Origin: JAAZNO01 sp012798275
Lineage (GTDB): Bacteria; Chloroflexota; Anaerolineae; B4-G1; SLSP01
NCBI GenBank assembly: GCA_035347995.1
Contig: DAOPQD010000001.1
Coordinates: 1-64,000 of the forward strand
Direction: 5' to 3'
DNA: 64,000 nt
A program made the position numbers and the translations under genes. The notes under the pieces are model-generated. The model was not told where the DNA came from. It did no database searches and worked only from the letters and a program-made list of their open reading frames with translations. Below, in pieces: positions 51,600 to 62,300 of this stretch; the stretch's first letter is position 1; each line of letters begins with the position of its first letter.

Positions 51600-51688
51600 G
51601 CCGTTGGCATTGTCGCGGGGAAGCTGCTGGCGGAGTTGGGTGAAGGGAAACAAGGGCGCAATAAAAGTTACCAGTGCGGAACCGGAGC

Positions 51689-51704
51689 GTTTCCAATTGG
51701 GAAC
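51689..51704. promoter_or_regulatory. possible operator, imperfect palindrome
   Basis: GTTTCCAATTGGGAAC is symmetric about AATT except for one pair. It lies in the only long gap (241 bp) of the second half of the array, 137 bp before the next gene. It could be a regulator site for an internal promoter; I find no convincing -35/-10 pair nearby. Confidence 0.25.
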
Positions 51705-51773
51705 CGCATCGTTTCCCACCTGGCAGAGAGTTTTACATGCCTGGTAAAGAATTTTGCAAGCATGAGAACGTAG

Positions 51774-51797
51774 ACGTGCGAACGTGCGAACGTAAGA
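51774..51797. repeat. octamer repeat, three words
   Basis: Two ACGTGCGA words and ACGTAAGA follow in 8-nt register, like those at 19508. Both sites are the long gaps of the array. Confidence 0.45.
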
Positions 51798-51840
51798 TCC
51801 GCTGACTTGCTGATTCGCTTATTTTCAGGGGAGATTGAGC

Positions 51841-54800
51841 ATGCACAGAAAAGGCTTGAGCCTGCGTTGGCAGATGGTGCTCATCATCGTCGTGTTGCCC
51901 TTGCTGCTATTGACGCCGTTGCTGTTTTTCGCGGGTGCGCAATTCCGCAGCGAGTATCGGGAGGCGCGCTTGGGAAAAGGGCACATGATCACGCAGCAGG
52001 TACGTCAGCACGTGGATGTAGTCGCGCCGTTCATTGCTTCGGTGCGTGATGTGCCGGGCCTGGAGCGTTACCTGCGCGATAGTATTGCCGGTCAGCCGGA
52101 GCTGGCTTTCGCGGCCCTGGTACGCGGCGATGGCATCATCGTGCTGCATTCGACGTCGGGTATGGCGGGGCAGGTCCTGATGGATCTGAACGTCCCGGAT
52201 GTGCAAGTTCTCCAGACGCGCGTGCCGCAGTACGGTAACCTGCATCTCGTGGTCCGCCGCATGACTCGTCCCGACATCTCCGGGCAACGCTTGTACGCCG
52301 TGGTGGGGGCTTATAGCCCGATCGTCGATCCCCCCTGGTTGCCCTGGTTGCCGGTGGGCGGTGTGCTGATTTTGGCGCTGTTGTTACTGGTGCTGTTGCA
52401 GGTCTTCATGCGGCGCGCGGTGCTCAAACCCTTGGAGCAGCTCGCTGAGGGCGCTGCGATCGTGGGGGCGGGCGACCTTTCCTATGAAATTGGCATCCGC
52501 CGCGGCGATGAGATCGGCTTCCTGGCGCAATCGTTCAACGCCATGAGCGGTCGGTTGCGGGAGCTGGTGACGACGCTCGAGCAGCAAGTCGAAACGCGCA
52601 CGGCAGACCTCGCGCGCCGTAATCAACAGCTTCAGGCGGTCTCTCTGGTCGCCCGGGAGGCGGTGACCATTCAGGACTTGCCCACGCTGTTGGAGACCAC
52701 GGTCAACGCGATTTCCCGACACTTCGGGTATTATCACGCCGGCATCTTTTGGGTAGATCAGCCGCGGGAATGGGCCGTGCTGCGCGCTGCTTCTTCAGAG
52801 GGCGGACAGCGCATGTTGGCGCGGGGACACCGTCTGCGGGTAGGACAGCAGGGCCTCGTGGGGAGCGTGGCGGCGACAGGGCAACCGCGCATCGCCCTGG
52901 ATGTGGGGGAGGACGCCGTTTGGTTCGACAACCCCGACCTGCCCGAGACCCGCTCGGAGATGGCGTTGCCGCTGGTGGACACCGAGCAGCACGTTGTGGG
53001 CGTGTTGGACGTGCAGAGTTCTCAGGTGAGCGCTTTCTCTCCCGCCGACATTGAGGTCTTACAGCTGCTGGCAGATCAAGTCTCGGTGGGGCTGCGCAAT
53101 GCGCTGCTCATCGAACAGACGCAGAGCACGCTGGCCGAGCTCCAGGCCATTCAGCAGGACTACCGGCGGGAAGGCTGGGCGCGCGTGCTGAGTCGGCTCC
53201 AGGTGCAGGCGTATGAATACGATGGCGTGTTGGTCGAGCCGGTGTTGCCCTTGCCGGTGCCGGTGGAGCGCCTGACCGAAAGTAACACCCCCCTGGCCAC
53301 TGGCGAGGCCGCGACGGTGATGACGCCGATGCAATACCGGGATCAGACCATCGGCATGTTGACGCTGTCGGATCCGGGGCGCGTGTGGACGGAAGAGGAA
53401 TTCGCGTTGATTCGCAGTGTGACGGATCAGGTCGCTTCGGCGCTGGAGACGGCGCGCCTCTTCGAGGAGACGCAGCGCACGGCGCGGCAGCAGGCGTTGC
53501 TCAACGCGGTCTTGCAGACAGCGGCCATGACCCTCGACCCCGATCAGGCGCTTGAGGAGATCGCGACGATTCTGGCGCGGGGTTTGGCGATGGCAGTGGG
53601 AGTCTTTATCTTCCCGCGCCGCGCCGCGACGGCGGAAGGCGGCGTGCCGCTGCCTCAAGAAGTGCGCTTGCAGGCCTTCGTGCTGCCCGAAGGTGAGAAG
53701 GCGCTCGACGCCGGGGCCTTCTATATGCTGCCCGCTGATTTGCAGATTTTCTTCCATGGGTTGATGGAGCCAGAACTGGGGAAACTGCTGCCGCTAGGAC
53801 AGGTGCCATCGTTGGCCGGGAGTTACGACCTCGAGCGTGTGCTGTATGTGCCCATCCGCACGGCGACAGCGCAGGCGGGTTTCCTGGCGCTGGTGCGCCG
53901 GCAACAGGACGTGTTGCTTGACCCGGACACCCGCGCCCTGGCGCGCAACCTCGCCGGCCAGGTCGCCGTGGTCCTGGAAAACCTGCACCTCATGGAAGAG
54001 ACACAGCGCCGTTCCGCCGAATTGCAGCTGCTGTATGAGGCCTCGCTGCGCTTTGGTCAGGTGCGGGATCCCGAAGCGACGGAAAGACTGGTCGTGGAAG
54101 AGGCGCAGGAGCTGCTCGTAGCGGCTGGGGCCGCCTTCTGGCGTTACGACGAGGCTCACGAGACCCTCCAGTGCGTGTGCGCGCAAGGGACGCTCACGTC
54201 CTATCAGGGGCTCGGGGTGCAACCGGGGCAGGGGCTGCCGGGCACGGCCTGGAGCGAGCGTCGGGTCATTCAGACCGGGGATTACATGACCTGGGAGCAG
54301 CTCGGTGCGGGGGAACTTTCGACCGTGGGGCCGGCGTTGGGCATCCCCTTGCTGGCAGCGCGCGGCGTGATTGGTGTGCTGTTGGTCACCCGTCCTCGCG
54401 GCGGGATGCCTTTCGACGCGGTAGTGAGCCGGCTGGCGGAACTCTTCGCCGCACAGGCGACGGTGGCTTTGGAAAACGCGCGTCTGTACCAGGAAAGCGC
54501 CCGGCGCGCGCGCGACCTGCAGCAGCTGTACGAGGCTGGCCTCGACATGATCGGGATGCGCGAGGTAGAGGCGGTGCTCACGCGGGGCGCGGAGTGGGCC
54601 TTGCGCCTCCTGGGCGTGCAGCGGACCCGCGCTTTCTTCTGGGCGCGTGGCAACGCCACTCCTTTCTCCGGTCATGCCGGGGCATCGCCCGCCTATGTGA
54701 CTCCCGAAACGCTAGCCCCGCCTCGGGTCGCGGGTGTGACGGCCCGCGTGTTGCACGAGGGACAGCCGGTGATCGTCAATCGCTTGATTTCTGGGGACGA

Positions 54801-56319
54801 GATTGCGCCGGCCTTGCAAGAGCTGGGCCTGGTTTCCCAGGCCGCGGTGCCGTTGCGCCTGGGTGCGGAGACGGTGGGCGTGCTTTTCGCCAACAGCACC
54901 CAGGAGGGCTTCTTCACCGAGGAGGCGGTGCGTTTGCTGGAGTTCTTGGGGTCGCAGCTGGCGACGTCGGCGCAGAACGCGCTGCAATTCGGGCAGCTGC
55001 AGCAGACCCTGGCGGTGGTGGAGATGCAGGCCCGTTACCGCGATGCCGTCGCGCAGGGGACGGCGCAGCTGGCGGAACGGGGCACCGAATCCCTGCCGAC
55101 GGTGTTGCAGCTTCTGGGGGAAACACTGGAAACTGACGCGGCGCAATACTGTGAATTGCGTTCGGAGGGCGCCGGTGGGTACTGGGAAGTGGCCGCACGG
55201 TGGACGCAGTCGAGCGCTGCCGGCCAGGCCGTGGCCGCCGCGTCCAAATGGCGCCGGGAAGATGTCCTGGAATGGCTGCCGGCCTTGCGCGCGGAGGGGA
55301 TTGTCCGTGCGGATTGGCATGGCGCCAGTGCGGCGGAGCAGCGGATGTTGCAGGCCTTGGGCTTCCACTCGTTGCTGTTGATCGCGGTGCCGGGCGAGAC
55401 GGCGGAGCCGAACTTCATGGCTTTTGGCAACAGTCAGCGGGAACGCGATTGGAAGCCGGAGGAGCTGATTTCGGTGCGCACGGTGGCGGCGGCGCTTTCC
55501 AGCACCCTGGCGCGGGAGCGGCTGTTCCGCGAAGTGCAGGCGGCGCTGGCCGAGACCGAGATGTTGTACGAAGCCGGGGGCGCGCTGAACGCTGCGCAGA
55601 CTTACGGGCAGATTCTGGACGTGATGCGCCAGTACACGGCGCTCGGCAGCGGGGCGCACTTCGCGGCGACGTTGTTGTATGACCGGCCCTGGACCGAGCG
55701 TCAGCGCCCGACGAAGGCCCTGCTGGCGGCCCGCTGGACCGCGACGCCGGCAAGCGACGTTTCCCTCCTGGCGCGGGGCAACGCCTTCTCTTTGCTGGAA
55801 CCCTACCTGCGGCGCGAGCGCAGCTCGACGATCACGGACGTGACCCGCGAAGTGGAGCCCCTCGCCCCGGCGCGCATCTTTTTCGAGGAAGACCTGGGGG
55901 CGCGCACCCTCGTGTTCGCCCCGCTGGCGGCAGGCGGGCAGACCATCGGCACGCTGATGGCGGCCTTTGATGCCGTGACTCGCCTCACAGAGGAAGAGCA
56001 ACGCCGATTGAGCACCCTCACAGGGCAGGCGGCGATCGCCATCCAGAACCTCTATCAGCTGGAAGCCACTGCGGCGCGGGCGCGGCGCGAGCAGCTCATC
56101 CGCGAGATCGGCGAGCAGTTGCAGGCAGCGCCGGACGTGCAGAGCGTGTTGCAGACGGCAGCGCGCGAATTGGGACGCGCTTTGGAGACGCCGCGGGCGG
56201 TAGTGCGCCTTGGCGCTGTGGGACCCGCGCGACGCAAGAAACCTACCGGAGAGCTGGCGTCGCGCGCTGCTGACGAGCCGAATCCCGTGGAAGATGATGG
56301 CGCGTCCACGGAGGAGTAG
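51841..56319 (+). CDS. membrane Cache-HAMP multi-GAF protein without kinase (array member 15)
   Basis: The 1492-residue protein has TM1 (about 10-32), a short Cache-like sensor (about 33-165), TM2 (about 170-192), HAMP (to 245), GAF-1 of the ASSEGG type (about 265-425), a degenerate GAF (430-545), then five further GAF domains (about 550-720, 725-885, 890-1055, 1060-1235, 1240-1415) and the C-terminal module (1418-1465) with a long charged tail. AGGGGAG lies 7 nt before the ATG; a TTG six bases upstream is an alternative. It is the largest kinase-less member and lies just before the hybrid kinase gene. Confidence 0.86.
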   Translation: MHRKGLSLRWQMVLIIVVLPLLLLTPLLFFAGAQFRSEYREARLGKGHMITQQVRQHVDVVAPFIASVRDVPGLERYLRDSIAGQPELAFAALVRGDGIIVLHSTSGMAGQVLMDLNVPDVQVLQTRVPQYGNLHLVVRRMTRPDISGQRLYAVVGAYSPIVDPPWLPWLPVGGVLILALLLLVLLQVFMRRAVLKPLEQLAEGAAIVGAGDLSYEIGIRRGDEIGFLAQSFNAMSGRLRELVTTLEQQVETRTADLARRNQQLQAVSLVAREAVTIQDLPTLLETTVNAISRHFGYYHAGIFWVDQPREWAVLRAASSEGGQRMLARGHRLRVGQQGLVGSVAATGQPRIALDVGEDAVWFDNPDLPETRSEMALPLVDTEQHVVGVLDVQSSQVSAFSPADIEVLQLLADQVSVGLRNALLIEQTQSTLAELQAIQQDYRREGWARVLSRLQVQAYEYDGVLVEPVLPLPVPVERLTESNTPLATGEAATVMTPMQYRDQTIGMLTLSDPGRVWTEEEFALIRSVTDQVASALETARLFEETQRTARQQALLNAVLQTAAMTLDPDQALEEIATILARGLAMAVGVFIFPRRAATAEGGVPLPQEVRLQAFVLPEGEKALDAGAFYMLPADLQIFFHGLMEPELGKLLPLGQVPSLAGSYDLERVLYVPIRTATAQAGFLALVRRQQDVLLDPDTRALARNLAGQVAVVLENLHLMEETQRRSAELQLLYEASLRFGQVRDPEATERLVVEEAQELLVAAGAAFWRYDEAHETLQCVCAQGTLTSYQGLGVQPGQGLPGTAWSERRVIQTGDYMTWEQLGAGELSTVGPALGIPLLAARGVIGVLLVTRPRGGMPFDAVVSRLAELFAAQATVALENARLYQESARRARDLQQLYEAGLDMIGMREVEAVLTRGAEWALRLLGVQRTRAFFWARGNATPFSGHAGASPAYVTPETLAPPRVAGVTARVLHEGQPVIVNRLISGDEIAPALQELGLVSQAAVPLRLGAETVGVLFANSTQEGFFTEEAVRLLEFLGSQLATSAQNALQFGQLQQTLAVVEMQARYRDAVAQGTAQLAERGTESLPTVLQLLGETLETDAAQYCELRSEGAGGYWEVAARWTQSSAAGQAVAAASKWRREDVLEWLPALRAEGIVRADWHGASAAEQRMLQALGFHSLLLIAVPGETAEPNFMAFGNSQRERDWKPEELISVRTVAAALSSTLARERLFREVQAALAETEMLYEAGGALNAAQTYGQILDVMRQYTALGSGAHFAATLLYDRPWTERQRPTKALLAARWTATPASDVSLLARGNAFSLLEPYLRRERSSTITDVTREVEPLAPARIFFEEDLGARTLVFAPLAAGGQTIGTLMAAFDAVTRLTEEEQRRLSTLTGQAAIAIQNLYQLEATAARARREQLIREIGEQLQAAPDVQSVLQTAARELGRALETPRAVVRLGAVGPARRKKPTGELASRAADEPNPVEDDGASTEE

Positions 56320-56333
56320 GGAGACCTGAGAGT

Positions 56334-59300
56334 ATGAATGCTGATGCCTTGCAATTTGACCCGGGTGTTTCGCTGGCTGCCATAACGGCGATTTCCAGGT
56401 CCGCGCTGCGTGCGGGGGGACTTGCGCAGCTGGGCGAACAGATCGTGGCTCTTGTCACGCAGCTGTGCTCTTGCCCGGCGGCGCTCTTCTATGCTGCCGA
56501 TGGCGACTCCAAGACGGCGTCCCGCCTGCTTCCGCGCGCGGCGGTGGGGCTGCCCCTTGTGCAGCTCCCGCCGCTGGGAGTGGTCAACCTGGAACGGGAC
56601 GGGGTGCGTGAAGAGCCGGTGGTATGGCAGACGCCGGAACAGATGGCGGTGTTGCAGTTGCCAACGTCCCCGCAGGGCGTGCTCCTGGCGCCGGTCACCC
56701 TCGCCGGGAAAATAATTGGCCTGATCTGCGCACTGCAGCTGGAGCCGGGCAAGGCCTTCTCACCCGCCGCGCCGCCGCTGTTGGGCTTGCTGGCGGCCCA
56801 CGTCGGGGACACGCTGGAATCCATGACCGCTTATCGGGAGCTGGAGCAGGATTACGAGCTATTACAACGGCGGTATCAGGCGATGAGCTCGATGTACGAG
56901 ATCTCGCTCGAACTGGCGCGACAACAGCGCGAGCTGGATCCCATGCTTGAGAGTTTGGGGCCCCGCATTGTGAGATTGCTCGATGCTACCGGCGGCGGTA
57001 TCTGGCTCTGGCGTGAGGGAGAGCAGCAGTTGGAGCTGGTGCTGTCACTGCAGAGCGGCTACGCGACCAAAGTGGGGACGCGGTTGGCGCCGGGTGAGGG
57101 GTTGGTGGGCCAGGCCTATGTCGCCAAACAGCTCCAGGTACGGAATGATTACGGACAGTGGGCCAATCGTCCTGCCGAATTCCAGGCCGCGCCTTTCCGC
57201 GCGGCCATGGCCATTCCTCTTTTGTGGCAGGATCAGGTCGTCGGCGTCCTTGTGGCGACGGATGACCGGGAGGGGCGAGCTTTCACGCCTTACGATCAGT
57301 ATCTGGGACAGTTGCTGGCCAGCCAGGTGGTGATCTTCATTCAAAACGCGCAGCTTTTCGGTCAGACCCAAAGATCTCTGGCACGGACTGAGGCGTTGTA
57401 TCGGGCGAACCGTTCTGTCACCTCCCTGGTGAGCGTTGAAGAGACGTTGCAAACGGTGGTGGACGGCGTGGCCGAGGTGCTCGACGCGGATCAGGTGGTG
57501 ATCTACACCTTCAACTTTACGGCTGAAGAGGTCACGCACGCGGTGAGAGGCGGCCGGATCCGGGAAGAGCATAATTTGCTTTCCTTCGATGAGTTACAGC
57601 ACGGCTTGAGTGGCTGGGTGATTGCTAACCGGCAACCGGTCTATTCGCCTAAGGGCTTTGAGGACCCCCGTGAAGGTCGGGAGGCCAGCGAGCGACGCAA
57701 ACGCCATCGCACCGGGGCTGTCATTGTGGTCCCGTTGCAGTATCGCGGCGAGTTGCTAGGGACAATGACGGCTTTCAACAGCCTGGATCGCCCTGATTTT
57801 TCTCCTGAGGATGTAGACCTGATGGTCGCCATGGCCTCACAGGCGGCGGCAGCGGTGGCCAACGCGCAGCTGTTTGAAAACATGCGCCGGGCTCTCGTCC
57901 GCACGCAGGCCCTGTATCAGGTGGGGCGCGCGGTCATGCTGGTGAAAGACCTGGAGGAAGTGTTGCAGGAGATCACCGAGCAGGTCGCCGCTACGTTGCC
58001 GGCCAATCGGGTGTCCCTCATGACCTTCGATGTGGAAACGGAGCGGGTAACGCATTTCGCGCGCGGCGGACCGGGCAAGGAATTCATCGCCTTGGACGTG
58101 TCATATCAGGAACTCTGGGCGGGGTTGAGCGGGTGGGTGCTGCGCGAGGGCCATCCGACGCTCTCTCCAAAGGACCGGCCCGACCCGCGTGAGACGCCGG
58201 AGGTGCAGCAACGCCGCCTGGAAACGCACTGCGGTTCCATCATGGTGGCGCCGATTATCTACCGCGGCGTGACGTTGGGCACGATGACGGCGATCAACTT
58301 GCCGGAGGAGCGCGACTTCAACGACGAGGATCTGGAACTCCTCGTGGGCATGGTCAATCAGGCGGCGGCAGCGATCGCCAACGCGCAGTTGTTTGCGGCG
58401 GCACAGCGCCGCACGCAGTTGTTGAGCACGGGGGCGGAGGTCTCGCGGGCGGCGTATTCGATCCTTGACGTGGATGAATTGCTGCCCCAGCTCGCGGCCC
58501 TCATTCGCGAGCGCTTCGGTCTCTACTACGTGGGGATTTTCCTGGTGGACGCGGAAGGACAGTGGGCCGTGTTGCGCGCCGGCACCGGGGAAGCCGGCGC
58601 GCGGATGCTGGCGGCGGGACATCGGTTGCGGGTCGGGGGGCAATCCATGATCGGGGCGTGCGTGGCCACCCGTCAGGCGCGCATTGCCCTGGACGTGGGG
58701 GCGGAGGCGGTGCGTTTTGACAACCCCGAACTGCCGGCGACGCGCTCTGAAATGGCGCTGCCCCTCGTCGCGCGCGGCGAGGCGGTCGGCGCCATGACCA
58801 TTCAATCGGAGCTGCCGCGAGCCTTCAGCGAGGACGACATCCTCATGTTGCAGACGATGGCGGATCAGATCGCGACGGCGATTGTGAATGCCCGGCTGTT
58901 CAGTCAGGCGCGCCGGGCGGCGTTAGAGGCCGAGTCCAACCAGATTTTGCTCAGGTCCATCATCGAATCTATCCCCAACCCCGTCTTCTACAAGGACATC
59001 CACGGAGTCCATCGCATCGTCAACAAGGCCTTTGCTGAGGAGGTGTTGGGCCTGCCGCCAGAACAGATTTTGGGCAAGACTATGCTCGAATTGCCGGAAG
59101 CCATTGATCCCGAAGTGGCGCGGCCACAGCATGAATCCGATATGGCGTTGATTCGTGAGCCGGGGGTGCAGACGTTCGAGACGCGGTCGCGGTATGCGGA
59201 TGGCGTCGAGCATGACGTGATTTTCAGCAAATCTACGGTTTTTGATGCTCAGGGCGCCGTGATCGGCATGGTGGGGGTGATGAACGATATTACCTCCCGC

Positions 59301-62300
59301 AAGCAGCTGCTCGCTGCCCTGGAATACCGCACGCAGCAATTGCAGACGGCGGCGGAGATTTCGCGGGCGACCTCCTCGATCCTCAACCTGGAGGAATTGC
59401 TGCCTCGCGCTGTGGAACTCGTCCGCGAGCGTTTTGGATATTACTACGTCGGCGCTTTCCTGATTGACGATACGGGAAAATGGGCCGTGTTGCGCGCTGG
59501 CACCGGCGCGGCCGGCGCGCAGATGCTGCAGATGGGACACCGCCTGCTGATTGGCGGGCAATCCATGGTGGGAATGGCGATGCAGGAACGCCAGTCCCGT
59601 ATCGCCTTCGACGTGGGCCGTGAGGCGGTGCGTTTCGACAATCCGCTTTTGCCGGAGACCCGCTCGGAGATTGCCCTGCCCTTGATCTCGCGCGGCGACG
59701 TGATCGGTGCGCTGACCATTCAATCCGCCTTGCCGGAGGCGTTCTCCGAAAGCGACATTCTGGTGCTGGAGACGGTGGCGGATCAGATCGCCAGTGCCAT
59801 TGCGAACGCCTGGCTCTTTGCTGAGGCCCAGGAGCGGTTCGAGGAGTTGCAGCGTCTGCAACGCGAACTTACCGGTGAAGCCTGGGCCCACTATGTGCGC
59901 GGACAGACAGTGGTAGGATATGCCTACGATGCGGCCCGCCTGGTTCCGTTGCTGGAATCCGGCTCGGAACCGGCGGATGAAGTGAGCCAGCTGTGGCGGC
60001 AACGTGAAGCGTTAGCGCTGGCCGACCTGACGCACGGGGAGATGGTGCAGCGACAGGACGATCAGGGGGCCTTTGTGCTGGCGCCTATCACCTCGCCGCT
60101 GGGCGAACCCTTGGGGGTTTTGGGGGTGGATACCACGCTCGAGACGCCGGAGGCGGGTTGGTCGGAGGAGGATCTGGAGCTGCTTCAGGCGGTGCGCGAG
60201 CAGGTCGGCATGGCCTTGGAAAACCGGCTGTTGTTTGAGCAGACGACGTCGGTGCTGACCGAGACCACGACCCTGTATGAGGTGGGACAGAAGATCACCG
60301 AGGCGCACACCGAGGCGGACATCTTCCACGCGGTGATCGAGGGCCTCAGCCGTCGTCCGGAGTCAGAACGGGTGTCGGTAGGGCTTTTCGAGCCGCTGGA
60401 CAATCCGGCGCAGCTGCGTGTGGTAGATGGTTGGGCGCGCGAAGGGCAAGCCGTGGCAGCGGGTAATGTCTATCCGCTGTTGTACTGGCAGGCGGTGTAT
60501 ACATCCCTGGAGGGTGAGGGCGCGTTTATATGCCCGAATATTGATCAGGAGTCGCGGTTCGGTCCGGAAATCCGGGGCATGTTCGAGTATTTGAAGGTGC
60601 GCGGCTTTGTGGCTTTCCAGCTGCGGGTGCGCGGGATGCTTTACGGCACCATTCTCGTCTACACGAAAGAGCCGCATGAGTTCACCCCTGAGGAATTGCG
60701 CTTCTATGCCACGCTGACACGCAACACCTCCGTAGCGTTGGAGAACCTGTTCCTGTTGGAGACGACGCGGCAGGAGGCCGAACGTCGCGCCCTGCTCAAT
60801 GAAGTGATGAGCACCGCCTCCGCCAGCCTCGATCCTGACGATCTGGTCCATGACACGACACAGCTGATCGCGCAACGGCTTGAAATGCCGGCCCTCTACT
60901 GGGTCTACCGCGGTGGAGTGCTTGAAGCTGCGGCTGTGTACCGTTTTGACGGTTCGGCGCTGGTCGTGGAAGGGCCTCAGGAGCGGTTTGTGCCCGAAGA
61001 TGTCCCGGAGTTGACCGAAGCGGTGTTGTCAAAGCTCGATTATCGGTGGAACTTTACGTCCTCACCGGGATTGGTGAGTCCCTTCGATGTCTATCGTACG
61101 GCGCTCGATCTGGAGGAGCTCCTCGTGCTCCCCGTGCTGATCCGTGACGAGGTGTTGGGGGTGCTGGTGCTGGGACAGCAGCGCGGACATCCGGCCATTG
61201 ACGAGAATGAGACGGCCTTCTTGCGCAACGCCGCGGTGAACATCGGCGTGGCGCTGGAAAACGCGCAGCTGTACCAGGAAGCCCAGGAGACGGCGGAAAA
61301 ACTCAAGGAGGTTGACCGCCTGAAGAGCGAATTCCTGGCGAACATGTCGCACGAGTTGCGCACGCCCCTCAACTCCATCATCGGCTTCTCGCGGGTGATC
61401 CTCAAGGGGATTGACGGCCCGATTACCGATCTGCAGAAGACAGACCTGGAGGCGATCTATCAGAGCGGACGGCACTTGCTGGAATTGATCAACGACATCC
61501 TCGATCAATCCAAGATCGAAGCGGGTAAGATGGAGTACACCTTCGAGCCAACAGACTTGATGGAGATTATTCGGGGGGTGATGTCAACCTCGATTGCTCT
61601 GGTCAAGGACAAGCCGATCGAGCTGCAGCAGCAGCTGCCCGAAGCCCTGCCCACGATCATCGCTGATAGCCGGCGGATACGCCAGGTGTTGTTGAACCTG
61701 GTGGGCAATGCCGCCAAATTCACCGAGCAGGGCTTCATCTCGCTGTCGGCGTGGGCGGACGAGGAATGGGTCACGATTGCCGTGCAGGACTCCGGTGTAG
61801 GGATTCCCAGGGACCGCTATGGCGCGGTGTTCACCCCCTTTGAGCAGGTGGATTCCTCCTCATCGCGGCGCTTTGGAGGCACGGGACTGGGGCTGCCGGT
61901 AAGCAAGCGGTTTGTCGAAGCCCATGGCGGTTCGATCTGGTTTGAGAGCGAGCTGGGCGTCGGCTCGACCTTCTATGTGAAATTGCCCATCGCCGGCCCG
62001 CCGGCAGAAAAGCCCGCTGAGGAAGAATGGCCCGTCCGCGCTCCCCGCTCCGAGGGCGAGGACTCCAAGGGATTGCTGGTGTTGACCGTGGATGACGACG
62101 CCGGCGTGATCACGCTGTTCCGACGGTATCTGAGCAAGCAGGGATACCGGGTTGTGGGCCTCACACGTGGCGACCGCGTGGTGGAGGAGGCCAAACGCCT
62201 CAAGCCGTATGCCATCACCCTGGACATTTTGATGCCGGATCGCAGTGGCTGGGAGGTGATTCGTGATCTCAAATCCGATCCGCTCACCCGCAATATTCCC

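Noticed and set aside
19766..56319. Chemoreceptor (MCP) or ordinary histidine kinase genes
   Set aside because: Cache-HAMP layouts suggest it, but none of the 15 proteins has the MCP signalling hairpin, HisKA or HATPase motifs; their ends are the shared module.
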